Assembly (NCBI RefSeq): GCF_018228765.1
Contig: NZ_CP073695.1
Span: 744,001-808,000 of the forward strand
Origin: Halorubrum ruber
Lineage (GTDB): Archaea; Halobacteriota; Halobacteria; Halobacteriales; Haloferacaceae
Direction: 5' to 3'
DNA: 64,000 nucleotides
Shown here: piece by piece, positions 34,154 through 43,886 of the stretch
How the letters are laid out: each line of letters begins with the position of its first letter
Position numbering within the stretch: the stretch's first letter is position 1
Position numbers and translations under genes: made by a program
Notes under the pieces: model-generated
What the model saw: only the letters and a program-made list of their open reading frames with translations
Databases searched by the model: none
Told to the model about the DNA's origin: nothing

Positions 34154-35080
34154 TTATCGGTCGAGTTCGTCCCGCAGGTCGCCTAAGCGGACCTCGCGCT
34201 CGGCGTGGGCGTTGTGCTGGTGGATCGACTCGTCGTTCGACTGCTTCATGTGGATCACGGCGTCGTCGGAGAGGTGCGGGAACTCCTCGACGGTCCCCTC
34301 GGCGAGCGCGCGGACGCAGTCCTCGACGAACTTCGCGTCGGCGTGGGCCTCGTAGGTCATGTGGTCCTCGTCGGGGCGCTTCGCCATGTTGTAGATGCGC
34401 GCGCTCATCGAGTCGCGGGCGACGTCGATCACGTCCCGGAGGTCCACGTCGGGGTGGCCGTCGGTCGTGATCGTCAGCGTCGCGTGGCCGCGCTGGGAGT
34501 GGCCCGGCTGCGGGACGGCGTCTAAGAACTCCTCGGTCGTCTCCTCGTCGACGCCCAGCTCGGCGAGCTTGTCGCGGGCCCGCGACTCGCTCATCCCCTG
34601 CGAGCAGGGGCAGACGGTCATCCCCGTCACCTCGGCACCGATCTCCTCGCGCGTGCCGTCCTCCGTCGCCTCGGCGCTGGCGACGATCGTCGCCGTGCTC
34701 TGCGTCTCGATGCCGGACGCCGGCGTGTCCTCGCGGGTGACCAGCTCCGCCGACATCGACACCTCGGCGGTGGTGGTGTAGTCGTGTTTCTCGAGGAGTC
34801 GCTCCGCGGCGTCGCCGCAGACGTCCTCGACGCGGTACGCCTCCTCGCGGGTGATGTCCTCTAAGATTTCGTCAACCGTCGCGAGGTTCCGCGACATGTC
34901 GATCCCCTTCCGGCCGCTCGGGAGGTCGACGAACACCTCGAACTCCGCCATGAGGACGATGGGCCGTTTGTCGCCGCGCGCCAGCTTGACGAGCTTCTCC
35001 ACGCCGGTGACGCCGACCTGCGAGAGCCCGACGGTGACGTCGGGGGCCGAGGCCTGTACGTCCGGCAGCTGATGACTCAT
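34154..35080 (-). CDS. mptA: GTP cyclohydrolase MptA (FolE2 family)
   Basis: A 308-residue archaeal GTP cyclohydrolase giving 7,8-dihydro-D-neopterin 2',3'-cyclic phosphate, the first step to methanopterin-type or folate-type pterins in archaea. Visible are the metal-ligand motif [21 protein letters not shown] and the conserved [15 protein letters not shown] region. Length fits the family. The start [15 protein letters not shown] is typical. Confidence 0.92.
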   Translation of the reverse strand: MSHQLPDVQASAPDVTVGLSQVGVTGVEKLVKLARGDKRPIVLMAEFEVFVDLPSGRKGIDMSRNLATVDEILEDITREEAYRVEDVCGDAAERLLEKHDYTTTAEVSMSAELVTREDTPASGIETQSTATIVASAEATEDGTREEIGAEVTGMTVCPCSQGMSESRARDKLAELGVDEETTEEFLDAVPQPGHSQRGHATLTITTDGHPDVDLRDVIDVARDSMSARIYNMAKRPDEDHMTYEAHADAKFVEDCVRALAEGTVEEFPHLSDDAVIHMKQSNDESIHQHNAHAEREVRLGDLRDELDR

Positions 35081-35274
35081 TACGAATATGATAGGGATTG
35101 CCGGGATTAGCCCTTTCGGAAGGGGGAGGTGCGTCTGGTAGTCGCGCGCGTGCGACCCGACCGCGCGAACGGGCGGCGCGGCGCTCGCCGTCGACTCGCG
35201 CGTGTGAGACGCCCACGTCCCGAGGATCGTAACGCACGATTTATAACGGCGGCAGCGGAAGGTATCCCAAGACC

Positions 35275-35568
35275 ATGCCGAGTTCCAATGGGCCGCAGAA
35301 GGCGACTCGCGACAAGCTCTCGAACAAACCCCGCAACCGCGGCACCTCCCCGCCGCAGCGAGCGATCCAGGAGTTCGAGGAGGGGTCGCAGGTCCACCTC
35401 AAGATCGACCCGAGCGTCCCCAAGGGACGCTTCCACCCGCGCTTCGACGGCCGGACCGGGACCGTCGTCGGCAAGCAGGGCTCCGCGTTCAAAGTCGAGA
35501 TCCCGGACGGCGGCAAGACGAAGACGCTCATCGTCACCGCCGCCCACATGAGCGCGCAGCAGAACTGA
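35275..35568 (+). CDS. rpl21e: Ribosomal protein L21e
   Basis: A 97-residue archaeal/eukaryotic large-subunit protein with the SH3-like KOW-type core ([35 protein letters not shown]). It heads the conserved archaeal run L21e-Rpo4. A TATA-like ATTTATAAC lies ~30 nt upstream. The next gene starts one base after its stop. Confidence 0.95.
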   Translation: MPSSNGPQKATRDKLSNKPRNRGTSPPQRAIQEFEEGSQVHLKIDPSVPKGRFHPRFDGRTGTVVGKQGSAFKVEIPDGGKTKTLIVTAAHMSAQQN

Positions 35569-35569
35569 G

Positions 35570-35926
35570 ATGACAATTTTCAAGGAAAAACTCGACGAGG
35601 AGTACGTCACCACCTCCGAGGCGAAGGAGATCCTCGTGGAGATCGAAGACGAGCGCGCGGAAGACGAGGACCGCGACCTCCGCTACGAGCTGGCTCGCGC
35701 GATCGAGCACGTCAACCGGTTCGCGGACCTCGACGCCGACGAGTCCCGCGAGCTCGTCGAGGAGCTGGCCGAGCTCGACCAGATCGACGTGCCGACCGCG
35801 GTGAAGATCACCGACCTGCTCCCCGAGGATCGCACCGAGCTCCGCTCGGTGTTCGCCCAGGAGCGCTACTCGCTCGACGGCGAGGAGCTCGACGAGATCC
35901 TCAACGTCGTCGCGAAGTACGCCTGA
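35570..35926 (+). CDS. rpo4: RNA polymerase subunit Rpo4 (RpoF, RPB4-like)
   Basis: A 118-residue subunit that forms the polymerase stalk with Rpo7. It has the HRDC-like helical fold (YVTTSEAKEILVEIEDER, AVKITDLLPEDRTELRSVFAQER). Its position directly after L21e is conserved in archaea. Start MTIFKEKLDE. Confidence 0.92.
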   Translation: MTIFKEKLDEEYVTTSEAKEILVEIEDERAEDEDRDLRYELARAIEHVNRFADLDADESRELVEELAELDQIDVPTAVKITDLLPEDRTELRSVFAQERYSLDGEELDEILNVVAKYA

Positions 35927-36029
35927 TCGCGCCCCTCCCGTTGACGGTCGAGACGGACCCGCGCGTTTTCTCTCGCCTTCGACTGGACAGAGGCGGCCCT
36001 GTCTCGACCCCGAGGCGCGACCGCCGTTC

Positions 36030-36734
36030 TCAGCCGCTCCGTCCCGCTTCGACCACGATCGTTCCGAAGAGGCGTCGGTCGCGCTCGCGGACGGTCGCGC
36101 CGTCGTCGAGCGCGCGCCGCGCCGCGGCGGTCCGCTCGGCGAGCCGCCCGAGGGGGTCGTCGGTCGTCGCGTCGAAGAGGCGCCCGTTCAGCGCCACAAA
36201 CGCTCGCAGCGCGGCGTTCGCCGCCCGGTTCCCCTCCGGGACGAACGCCGCGACGACGACGGCGTCGCTCAGCTCGCACCAGCGGCGCAAGACCGGGTAC
36301 GGGTCGGAGAACAGCGACGTGACGAACGTCGCGAGGACGCCGTCCGCGGCCGCGACGGGCGGGCGCTCGGCGTCGGCCTCGACGAGCGAGACGTTCTCCC
36401 AGCCGCGCCGCTCGACCAGCCCCGCTGCCCGGTCGAGCATCCGGGGCGAGACGTCGACGCCGACGACGCGGCCGTTCGGCCCGACGGCGTCGCGGAGCGC
36501 GGGGAGGTTCACGCCGGGGCCGCAGCCGAACTCGACGACGGTGTCGCCCGGCGAGAGGTCCAGCGCGTCGACGCAGGCCGCGCGGACGCCGCCGACGGAC
36601 GCCGTGGCCCGCGCGAACCAGTCGTAGGCGCGCGCCCAGGCGTCGTAGCCGCGCCGGATCCGGCGCAGGCGGTCGGGCTCCCGCTCGGCGGGCCCCGAGC
36701 GCGCCCGGTCGCCCGCCCCGTCGCCGCGGGTCAC
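36030..36734 (-). CDS. Class I SAM-dependent methyltransferase
   Basis: A 234-residue methyltransferase: motif I VVEFGCGPGVNLPAL, a following acidic VVGVDVSPRML (SAM ribose), and motif II/III region (SLVEADAERPPV). The substrate is unknown; the overall form resembles UbiE/COQ5-type enzymes with a N-terminal YDAWARAYDWFAR. The GTG start at 36734 overlaps the stop of the upstream gene (GTGA), which is preferred over longer upstream frames lying inside that gene. Confidence 0.8.
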   Translation of the reverse strand: MTRGDGAGDRARSGPAEREPDRLRRIRRGYDAWARAYDWFARATASVGGVRAACVDALDLSPGDTVVEFGCGPGVNLPALRDAVGPNGRVVGVDVSPRMLDRAAGLVERRGWENVSLVEADAERPPVAAADGVLATFVTSLFSDPYPVLRRWCELSDAVVVAAFVPEGNRAANAALRAFVALNGRLFDATTDDPLGRLAERTAAARRALDDGATVRERDRRLFGTIVVEAGRSG

Positions 36735-37534
36735 GGGTCGGCGCCGACCGCCGCCGGCGGGGTCTTCGGCCACCATCTCTCGGGCCCGTCTCGGGCGACG
36801 GTCGACTGACACCGCTCCGAGCCCTCGCAGCCCCGCGGCCGCTGGTAGGCTATCCCGCGCTCCGCGAGGTAGGTCACGTACCCGTCGTCGACGCGGTCTA
36901 ACTTCTCGTGGCACACCCACCGCTTCCCGCAGGTCCCGGCCGCGACGTTCCGGTACGGACAGGTGAACCGCGTCTCCTCGATCCCGCCCGCCGACGCGGT
37001 CTCGTCGATCCGCACGCCGACGGTCCGGTACGCCAGCCGAAGCCGTCGGACGACCGCGCTCGGCGACGACGCGCCGAGGAAGAGGACGTGCGCGAGCGCG
37101 TACCCGAGGTCGTGGAGCAGCCGCTCGCCCCGCGTCAGCGACGCGCGGTCACCCCCCAGCCGCGACCGTAGGGTACCGTACCACTCCGCTATCTCGCGGA
37201 CCTCGTCGCGCAGCGCGGCCGCCTCCGCGAGGGCCTCGCGGCGCTCTTTCAGGGGCGTCGGCCCGTCCGAGAGCCGGAACGAGGGCACCGCCTCGACGTG
37301 TTCGAGCACCCGCTCGCGGAGGCAGTCGCCGTCGGCGTGGGCCGCGGCGCGCCGCCTGAGCTCCGGGTACCAGTCCCGCGTCAGGGCGCCGTACGCGCCG
37401 TCGAGCAGGTTGTCGATCCGCGCGGCCTCCGCCGCCTCAGTCGTCTCGCCGCCGTCCGAGTCGCCCGCCTCCGGCGAGGGGCCCGGGAACACCTCGACGA
37501 GCCGCATCACCTCCGCCGGCTCCGGTTTTGCCAT
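36731..37534 (-). CDS. Haloarchaeal conserved protein with C-terminal cysteine cluster
   Basis: A 267-residue, mostly helical protein (residues 1-190) ending in a conserved-looking cysteine region (FTCPYRNVAAGTCGKRWVC, then RPRGCEGSERC). The spacing suggests Zn or Fe-S binding. It is coupled to the methyltransferase downstream. The pair lies on the - strand between rpo4 and DUF655 genes that are adjacent in many archaea. Function unknown. Confidence 0.68.
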   Translation of the reverse strand: MAKPEPAEVMRLVEVFPGPSPEAGDSDGGETTEAAEAARIDNLLDGAYGALTRDWYPELRRRAAAHADGDCLRERVLEHVEAVPSFRLSDGPTPLKERREALAEAAALRDEVREIAEWYGTLRSRLGGDRASLTRGERLLHDLGYALAHVLFLGASSPSAVVRRLRLAYRTVGVRIDETASAGGIEETRFTCPYRNVAAGTCGKRWVCHEKLDRVDDGYVTYLAERGIAYQRPRGCEGSERCQSTVARDGPERWWPKTPPAAVGADP

Positions 37535-37636
37535 GGTACTACGTGGCACTCGACGCTCTTGAATCCGGCCGTCGGCTGACGCGGACGCCTCCGCCTCCCC
37601 AGCGGTTTTTTCACCGCTCGGAGCGATAAACGATAC

Positions 37637-38260
37637 ATGAACAACGCCGACGGCGACGGGACGCCGGCCGACGATCGGAGCGGGGGCAACGCCGCCGCGG
37701 ACGACGCCGCCGCGGACGACGGCCCGACCGCCGTCCTGCTCGACGTGCTGCCGAACGGGCGTCCCGACGACGACCGCCCGCAGTCCAGTAAGTCGCCGGT
37801 GGCGTACGGGCTCGGCGTCGGTTCGTTCGCGCTGTACGAGCTGACGCTCGCCGACGGCGCGGACGTCTCGGTGGGCGACCGGATCGCGCTGGACGGGCCG
37901 GCCGTCGGCCGCTACCGCGAGGTGTCGTTCGACGACCTCACCCGGAACGCGGCCGCGGAGATCGAGTACGCCGCGGAGGCGATCGTCGAGGCCGACGAGG
38001 AGCGCTTCGTCGACTTCTACAACGAGGCGGGGCCGATCACCCTCCGGCTCCACCAGCTGAACCTGCTGCCCGGGATCGGCAAGAAGCTGCGGAACGACCT
38101 CTTAGACGAGCGGAAGCGCGGCCCGTTCGAGAGCTTCGCGGACGTCGAGGAGCGCATCTCCGGGCTCCACCGCCCGCGGGAGGTGATCCTCGAACGGATC
38201 GTCGAGGAGATCCGCGAGGACGACCTGAAGTATCGGACGTTCGTCGGCCGAGAGGAGTGA
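37637..38260 (+). CDS. DUF655 family protein
   Basis: A 207-residue archaeal protein with an OB-like N-terminal part (YGLGVGSFALYELTLADGADVSVGDRI) and a helix-hairpin-helix segment (LNLLPGIGKKLRNDLLDERKRGPFESF), typical of DUF655, probably nucleic-acid binding. It is conserved next to ksgA in archaea, hinting at a role in ribosome or RNA metabolism. A ~45-residue acidic extension precedes the domain. Confidence 0.88.
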   Translation: MNNADGDGTPADDRSGGNAAADDAAADDGPTAVLLDVLPNGRPDDDRPQSSKSPVAYGLGVGSFALYELTLADGADVSVGDRIALDGPAVGRYREVSFDDLTRNAAAEIEYAAEAIVEADEERFVDFYNEAGPITLRLHQLNLLPGIGKKLRNDLLDERKRGPFESFADVEERISGLHRPREVILERIVEEIREDDLKYRTFVGREE

Positions 38261-38336
38261 GCCGCGCCCTCCCTCGGCGGCCGCTCCGGTGACCCCGAAA
38301 CGAGGCTTTTACCCGAACACCGCGTGTACCCCGGCT

Positions 38337-39263
38337 ATGACCGACTCATCGACGGGTGAGGGCGCCGCGTACGGGAGTCGCGATCCCGACGCGCTCGCGA
38401 GGCGGGCCGGCTCGCGCGCCGACCCCGACCGCGACCAGCACTTCCTCGTCGACGACCGGGTCCTCGACCGGATTCCCGGCTACCTCCCCGAGGACGCCGA
38501 CACCAGTCACGTCCTCGAGATCGGCGGCGGCGCGGGCGCGCTCACCGACCGGCTGCTGGCGACGGCGACGGCGACCGCGGACGCGACCGCCGACCGGGGC
38601 GCCGCCGACCCCGACCTCGGGCGCCTGACGGTGATCGAGCGCGACGGCGCCTTCGCCGAGTTCCTTCGCGAGGAGTTCGCGGCCGCGGTCGCCGACGGGC
38701 TGCTCGACGTGGTCGAGGGCGACGCGCTCGACGTCGATCTCCCGCCGTTCACCGCCTGCGTCGCCAACCTCCCGTACGGCGTCTCCTCGGAGATCGCCTT
38801 CCGGCTGCTCCCCGAGAAGAAGCCGCTCGTGTTGATGTTCCAGGCGGAGTTCGCCGACCGGATGGTCGCCTCGGCCGGCGAGTCCGAGTACGGCCGGCTC
38901 TCGGTGTCGGCGCAGCACTATGCCGACGTGGAGATCGTCGAGTGCGTCCCGAAGGAGGCGTTTGACCCGCAGCCGGCCGTCGAGAGCGCCGTCGTGCGCT
39001 GTACCCCGCGCGACCCGGACTACGTCGTCGGCGACGAGGCGTTCTTCCTCCGGTTCGTGAAGGCGCTGTTCACCCAGCGGCGAAAGACGGTGCGGAACGC
39101 GGTGCGGAACACGGCGCACATCTCGGGGCTCGACGACCCGGACGCGGTCGTCGACGCCGCGGACGAGGAACTCATGAGCAGCCGGCCCGGCACCCTGGAA
39201 CCGGCGGCGTTCGCCGCGCTGGCGGAGCTTGCCCGGGAGCATGGGTCCCCGACGGAGGCGTGA
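38337..39263 (+). CDS. rsmA: 16S rRNA dimethyladenosine transferase (KsgA/RsmA)
   Basis: A 308-residue methyltransferase that dimethylates two adenosines in helix 45 of 16S rRNA. It has DQHFLVDDRVLDR, SAM motif I (VLEIGGGAGALTDRLL), the catalytic NLPY motif (VANLPYGVSSE) and the C-terminal helical lobe (FVKALFTQRRKTVRNAVRN). Slight N-terminal acidic extension. It follows DUF655 as in other archaea. Confidence 0.93.
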   Translation: MTDSSTGEGAAYGSRDPDALARRAGSRADPDRDQHFLVDDRVLDRIPGYLPEDADTSHVLEIGGGAGALTDRLLATATATADATADRGAADPDLGRLTVIERDGAFAEFLREEFAAAVADGLLDVVEGDALDVDLPPFTACVANLPYGVSSEIAFRLLPEKKPLVLMFQAEFADRMVASAGESEYGRLSVSAQHYADVEIVECVPKEAFDPQPAVESAVVRCTPRDPDYVVGDEAFFLRFVKALFTQRRKTVRNAVRNTAHISGLDDPDAVVDAADEELMSSRPGTLEPAAFAALAELAREHGSPTEA

Positions 39264-39265
39264 CG

Positions 39266-40471
39266 ATGACGAGCTGGATCGGCGTCGTGACGGAGCTTCA
39301 GCGCGCGCTCGCGGGCAACTTCGAGCGGTTCGCCGCCTCGGTCGGGATCGTCGCCGCGGTGGTGACGGTCCGGTTCCTGACGGGGCGACTGAAGCACGGG
39401 GACCGGGACCTCAGCTCCACGCAGCGGCTCCTGCTGTCGGCGACGGTCGGCGTCGCGACCGCGGTCGGCGCGCTCACGCTGATCGCGGTGTGGGACCGGA
39501 GCGGCGCCCTCTTCGAGACCGCGCGGTCGGCGCTGAGCGCGAACCAGCTGTCGAACGTCGTGCTCGCGGTGATCCTCCTCGCGATCGCGTACGCGCTCAC
39601 GGACTTCCTCGGCGGCGTCGTCCGCGAGGTCGGCGCCGAGAGCGCGTCGATCTCCAAACACCAGCAGGAGGTCATCCTCCGGATCACGCAGCTGACCGTC
39701 TACACGTCGGCGATCCTCGCGGTCGTCGGGCTGTTCACCGAGAACGTCGGCAGCCTCCTCGTCGGCGCGGGATTCTTAGGGATCGTGATCGGGATGGCGG
39801 CCCGGCAGACGCTCGGCGCGATCCTCGCGGGCTTCGTGCTGATGTTCTCTCGCCCCTTCGAGGTCGGCGACTGGGTGGAGATCGGCGACCACGAGGGGAC
39901 GGTGACGGAGATCTCGATCATGAGCACCCGCCTCCGGTCGTTCGACGGCGAGGTGATCACGATGCCGAACGACGACGTCCGCTCGGGGTCGATCGTCGAC
40001 CGCTCGCGCCGGAACCGGCTGCGGATCGAGGTCGAGGTCGGCGTCGACTACGACACCGACGTCGAGCGCGCGGCCGCGGTCGTCGAGGAGGCGGTCGCCG
40101 ACGTCGAGGACGTCGCCGAGATGCCCGAGCCGAACGCCGTGACGAAGCGCTTCGACGACTCGGCGGTCGTGTTGGGGCTCCGCTACTGGATCCGGAACCC
40201 GAGCATGCGGAAGCGCTGGCGGACGCGGACCGCCGCGATGAACGCGATGAAGGAGGCGCTCGAAGACGAGGGGATCGTCATCCCGTTCCCGCAGCAGACG
40301 CTCTCCGCCCGTGCGGAGGGCGCGAGCGGGCCGCAGTTGGACGCGTCCGTCGAGGGCCGCGCGGCGACGCGCGGCGGGTCCGCGGACGGCGAGAACGACG
40401 GATCCGCGGACGCGGGCGACGGCGGCTCTGCGAGCGCGAGCGACGGCGGCTCGGAGGGCGACGGCCGATGA
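39266..40471 (+). CDS. MscS-family mechanosensitive channel
   Basis: About 401 residues with four membrane helices, the last being the Gly/Ala-rich pore helix (GAGFLGIVIGMAARQTLGAI). The MscS beta domain (FEVGDWVEIGDHEGTVTEISIMS) and a cytoplasmic alpha/beta region follow. It would release osmolytes on down-shock, useful to a halophile. The start could also be GTG at 39260, which overlaps the ksgA stop. The C-terminal ~50 residues are low-complexity Ser/Asp/Gly. Confidence 0.88.
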   Translation: MTSWIGVVTELQRALAGNFERFAASVGIVAAVVTVRFLTGRLKHGDRDLSSTQRLLLSATVGVATAVGALTLIAVWDRSGALFETARSALSANQLSNVVLAVILLAIAYALTDFLGGVVREVGAESASISKHQQEVILRITQLTVYTSAILAVVGLFTENVGSLLVGAGFLGIVIGMAARQTLGAILAGFVLMFSRPFEVGDWVEIGDHEGTVTEISIMSTRLRSFDGEVITMPNDDVRSGSIVDRSRRNRLRIEVEVGVDYDTDVERAAAVVEEAVADVEDVAEMPEPNAVTKRFDDSAVVLGLRYWIRNPSMRKRWRTRTAAMNAMKEALEDEGIVIPFPQQTLSARAEGASGPQLDASVEGRAATRGGSADGENDGSADAGDGGSASASDGGSEGDGR

Positions 40472-41088
40472 CCGGCGGCGGGGACGAGGGAGACGGCGAG
40501 AACGGCCACGACGGCGGCGACCTCGCGGCGCTGCGCGGCGCCGACGACGCCACGGTCTACCAGCCCGCCGAGGACTCCGGGCTGCTCGCGGAGGCGGCGA
40601 TCGAAGAGGCGCACGGGCGGGTGCTGGAGGTCGGCACGGGCTCGGGGTGGGTCGCTGAGCGGGTCGCGACCGAGCGCGACCTCGACGTGGTCGGCAGCGA
40701 CCGCAACCCGCACGCGGCGCGGCAGGCCCGGGAGCGCGGCGTCGAGGCCGTCGTCGCCGACCTCCTCTCGCCGTTCCGCGAGGACGCGTTCGACGCGGTG
40801 TGTTTCAACCCACCGTACCTGCCGACCGACCCGGACAACGAGTGGGACGACTGGATGGAACACGCGCTCTCGGGCGGCGAGTCGGGCCGCGAACTCATCG
40901 AGCCGTTCCTCGCGGACGTGGGCCGCGTGCTCGCGCCCGACGGCGTCGTCCTCCTTTTAGTCTCCTCGCTCACCGGATACGACGAGGTGCTCGCGCTGGT
41001 CGAGGAGGCCGGGTTCGACCACGAGGCCGTCGTCGAGGAGTCGTTCCCCTTCGAGACGCTCACGGTGTTGGCGCTGCGGCGAGCGTAG
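40468..41088 (+). CDS. HemK2/Mtq2-like protein glutamine (or lysine) methyltransferase
   Basis: A 206-residue SAM methyltransferase with motif I (VLEVGTGSGWVAERV) and the diagnostic NPPY (AVCFNPPYLPTD), plus the EHALSGGESGRE segment of archaeal HemK-related enzymes. The eukaryotic homologue methylates release factor eRF1 with TRM112; archaeal aRF1 is the likely target. Coupled to mscS upstream by ATGA. Confidence 0.85.
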   Translation: MTGGGDEGDGENGHDGGDLAALRGADDATVYQPAEDSGLLAEAAIEEAHGRVLEVGTGSGWVAERVATERDLDVVGSDRNPHAARQARERGVEAVVADLLSPFREDAFDAVCFNPPYLPTDPDNEWDDWMEHALSGGESGRELIEPFLADVGRVLAPDGVVLLLVSSLTGYDEVLALVEEAGFDHEAVVEESFPFETLTVLALRRA

Positions 41089-41117
41089 CGCTCGACCGCG
41101 TAGAATAACTCAAAAGC

Positions 41118-41143
41118 ATATTATACATTAGCAAATATTATAC
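41118..41143 (+). promoter_or_regulatory. Duplicated TATA-like element before the metE pair
   Basis: ATATTATAC occurs at 41118-41126 and 41135-41143, 17 bp apart. The second copy is ~27 nt before the ATG at 41167, the expected TATA distance; the first may be a second promoter or a regulator site. Confidence 0.6.
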
Positions 41144-41166
41144 GACGGTATATCTAACGGACGGTG

Positions 41167-42183
41167 ATGACCGAACGTGTCGCGGCGACGCCGGGGCTGT
41201 ACCCGCTCCCGGACCGGGCGAAAGAGACGCTCTCCGACCTGAAGGGCCACCAGAAGGGGGACCTCCTGAGCGGCGACGAGAGCGAGGCGATCGTGGCGGA
41301 GTACGACGACGTGCGCGCCGAGTACGTCGACGACCAGCTGGACGCCGGCCTCGACCTGATATCCGAGGGGCAGGGCCGCTGGGACGACATGATCGCGCAC
41401 CCGCTGACCGTCAGCGACGCCGTCGAGACCGGCGGGATCGTGCGGTACTACGACAACAACAACTTCTACCGCGACCCGCGCGTCGTCGACGACCTCGGCG
41501 TCTCCGGCGACGTGGCGGGCGAACTGGAGAAGGCCGCCGACCTGCTCGACGACGCCGACGGCGCCGCCGACGCGTCGCTCGCGGCGACGCTCCCCGGGCC
41601 GTACTCGCTGGCGGACCTCGCGACGGACGAGCACTACGGCGACGAGGCGGAGTTCCAGGCGGCGATCGCCGAGTTCCTCGCGGGCGAGGTCGCGGCGTTC
41701 CCCGACCACGAGACGCTGTTCCTCCTCGAGCCGTCGCTCGTCACGAACCCGCCCGCCGAGGGCGACGAGGAGCGCGCGACCGACGCGATCGCGACGGTCG
41801 CGGCCGAGACCGACGCCGACGTGGTCGTCCAGACGTTCTACGGCGCGCTCGACGAGAAGCTGTACGCCCACCTCGTCGACGAGGCGGGCGCGGACGCGCT
41901 CGGGCTCGACCTCGTCGCCGGCGACCGCGACGACACCGTCTACAACGTCCAGGAGTTCGGCTCCACCGACTCGCTGGCGCTCGGGCTCGTCGACGGGCAG
42001 AACACGCTCGTCGAGGAGCCGGAGACGGTCGCGGAGCGCGTCGAGTGGTTCGAGGAACAGATCCCCCTTGAGGGGTTCGACCGGACCTACCTCACACCCA
42101 ACACCGAGCTGTTCTACCTGCCGACGAACAAGTACCGCGAGAAGCTGAACGCGCTCGCCGCCGCCGCGGAGGTGCTCGACTAA
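41167..42183 (+). CDS. Methionine synthase-related protein, MetE N-terminal-like partner
   Basis: A 338-residue TIM-barrel protein of the cobalamin-independent methionine synthase superfamily (LDLISEGQGRWDDMIAHPL, AATLPGPYSLADLA, FLLEPSLVTNPP). It lacks the zinc-binding His/Cys set that is present in the next protein, so it may be a partner or non-zinc paralogue. The two adjacent genes match the haloarchaeal metE1/metE2 pair. Stop and next start share one base (TAATG). Confidence 0.82.
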   Translation: MTERVAATPGLYPLPDRAKETLSDLKGHQKGDLLSGDESEAIVAEYDDVRAEYVDDQLDAGLDLISEGQGRWDDMIAHPLTVSDAVETGGIVRYYDNNNFYRDPRVVDDLGVSGDVAGELEKAADLLDDADGAADASLAATLPGPYSLADLATDEHYGDEAEFQAAIAEFLAGEVAAFPDHETLFLLEPSLVTNPPAEGDEERATDAIATVAAETDADVVVQTFYGALDEKLYAHLVDEAGADALGLDLVAGDRDDTVYNVQEFGSTDSLALGLVDGQNTLVEEPETVAERVEWFEEQIPLEGFDRTYLTPNTELFYLPTNKYREKLNALAAAAEVLD

Positions 42184-43253
42184 TGGTCCGAAACCCAGCC
42201 GCCAACCGCGACCAGTTCCGCCCGCACGACCACCCGAACGACACGTTCCTGCTCTCGACCGTCGTCGGCTCCTACCCGAAGCCGAAGTGGCTCAACCGGG
42301 CCGACGAGCTGGTCGACGACCCCGACTCGAAGTTCGACGCCGACGACCTTCACGAGGCCCACGACGACGCCTGCCGGCTCATCACCCACGAGCACGAGCG
42401 CGCCGGGCTCGACACCGTCGTCGACGGCGAGATGCGCCGCAACGAGATGGTTGAGTTCTTCGCCGACCGCATCGACGGCTACGAGTTCAACGGCCCCGTG
42501 AAGGTGTGGGGCCACAACTACTTCGACAAGCCCAGCGTGGTCGAGGCGGTCGAGTACGACGAGCCGTGGCTCGTCGACGAGTTCGAGTTCACCTCGAACG
42601 TCGCCGAGCGCCCCGTCAAGGTCCCGATCACGGGCCCGTACACCCTCGGCTTCTGGGCGTTCAACGAGGCGTACCCCTCCACCGAGGAGCTCGTCTACGA
42701 CCTCGCGGACCTCGTCAACGAGGAGGTCGAGAAGCTCGTCGAGGCCGGCGCGCGCTACATCCAGATCGACGAGCCCGCCTTGGCGACGACCCCGGAGGAC
42801 CACGCCATCGTCGGCGAGGCGCTCGAACGCATCGCCGCGGGCATCCCCGAGGAGGTCCGCATCGGCCTCCACGTCTGTTACGGCGACTACTCGCGGATCT
42901 ACCCCGAGATCAACGACTACCCGATCGACGAGTTCGACGTGGAGCTGTGTAACGGCGACTTCGAGCAGATCCCGACGTTCACCGACCCATCGTTCGAGCC
43001 CGACCTCGCGCTCGGCGTCGTCGACGCGCACACCGCCGAGATCGAGTCGGTCGAGGAGATCAAGCAGAACATCCGCCAAGGCCTCCGCGTCGTCCCGCCG
43101 GAGAAGCTCACCATCTCGCCCGACTGCGGGCTGAAGCTCCTCCCGCGCGACATCGCGTACGGCAAGACCGAGAACATGGTCACCGCGGTCCGCGAGGTCG
43201 AGGCCGAGATCGATTCCGGCGAGATCGACCTCGACAACCCGCTCGACGACTGA
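42183..43253 (+). CDS. metE: Cobalamin-independent methionine synthase (archaeal MetE)
   Basis: A 356-residue zinc methyltransferase that transfers a methyl group to homocysteine to give methionine. Zinc ligands are visible: His and Cys in IGLHVCYGDY, Glu in FDVELCNGD, and Cys in ISPDCGLKLL. VVGSYPKPKWL and VPITGPYTLGFW are family segments. It is half the size of bacterial MetE, as in archaea. It is translationally coupled to the preceding paralogue. Confidence 0.9.
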   Translation: MVRNPAANRDQFRPHDHPNDTFLLSTVVGSYPKPKWLNRADELVDDPDSKFDADDLHEAHDDACRLITHEHERAGLDTVVDGEMRRNEMVEFFADRIDGYEFNGPVKVWGHNYFDKPSVVEAVEYDEPWLVDEFEFTSNVAERPVKVPITGPYTLGFWAFNEAYPSTEELVYDLADLVNEEVEKLVEAGARYIQIDEPALATTPEDHAIVGEALERIAAGIPEEVRIGLHVCYGDYSRIYPEINDYPIDEFDVELCNGDFEQIPTFTDPSFEPDLALGVVDAHTAEIESVEEIKQNIRQGLRVVPPEKLTISPDCGLKLLPRDIAYGKTENMVTAVREVEAEIDSGEIDLDNPLDD

Positions 43254-43399
43254 ATCGGCGCTGTTTCGGGTTCCTCTGTCAGTCCGGTTCTCGCTGGGAC
43301 GGCCGGGAGAACGCGATCGTTTTCTGTTCGATAGCGGGAGTACGTGTAGTACGTCGTGAGTGGAGTCGTTTATACAGAGAATTGGCGTGTTGCTGTCGG

Positions 43400-43697
43400 C
43401 TGTTTATAAATGAGTGACGCTGCTGCGGCGAGTGCCTCCAAAGCCCCAGCCGTCGAGGCGGGCGGACGCTCGCTGCGCTCCTCGTCACTCGCTTCGCTCG
43501 TTCCTGCGGTGCTTACGTCGCCTCCGCCCGCCTCGACGGCTGCCCCTTTGAGTCCCGCCCCGCACAGCACCTCACGCCTCCCCAGCCTCGCGGTTCGCGC
43601 TCTGCGAGCGCTCACCGCGTCCCTCGCGGGCTGGCTCGCGGCCTCCGCTTCGCTCCGGCCGCTCGCAGGCGCGCCACCGCACCCTTTTTTATAAGCG
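43400..43697 (+). repeat. Three-hairpin element, copy C (one tail unit)
   Basis: The element lies in the 633-base gap between metE and the TIM-barrel gene. TATA-like TTTATAAA 43403-43410; box CCAAAGCCCCAGCCG 43438-43452. H1: perfect 20-bp arms 43447-43466/43523-43542 with a 56-nt loop (total 96 nt, as in other copies). H2: arms CGCGGT/ACCGCG 43589-43594/43614-43619 with a nested GCGCTC/GAGCGC hairpin. H3 is degenerate (outer stem broken). A T-run and TTTATAAG (43684-43695) end it. I see no gene in the remaining flanks 43254-43399 and 43698-43886. Confidence 0.88.
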
Positions 43698-43886
43698 CTC
43701 GTCGCCGTCGCTCGTGGCTATTTAAATACCGTTTCGTCGCCATCGATCTGCGATACTCACTCCCGCTCTCGCTCGTCGCTGCGTCTGTACTGAGCCAGTG
43801 AGGTATCGAAAACGGTCCACCGGATCGCAACGGAGCCACCGACCCGCCGGCACCATCTATACAAAGCCGCCGCACCCACCGCCGAC

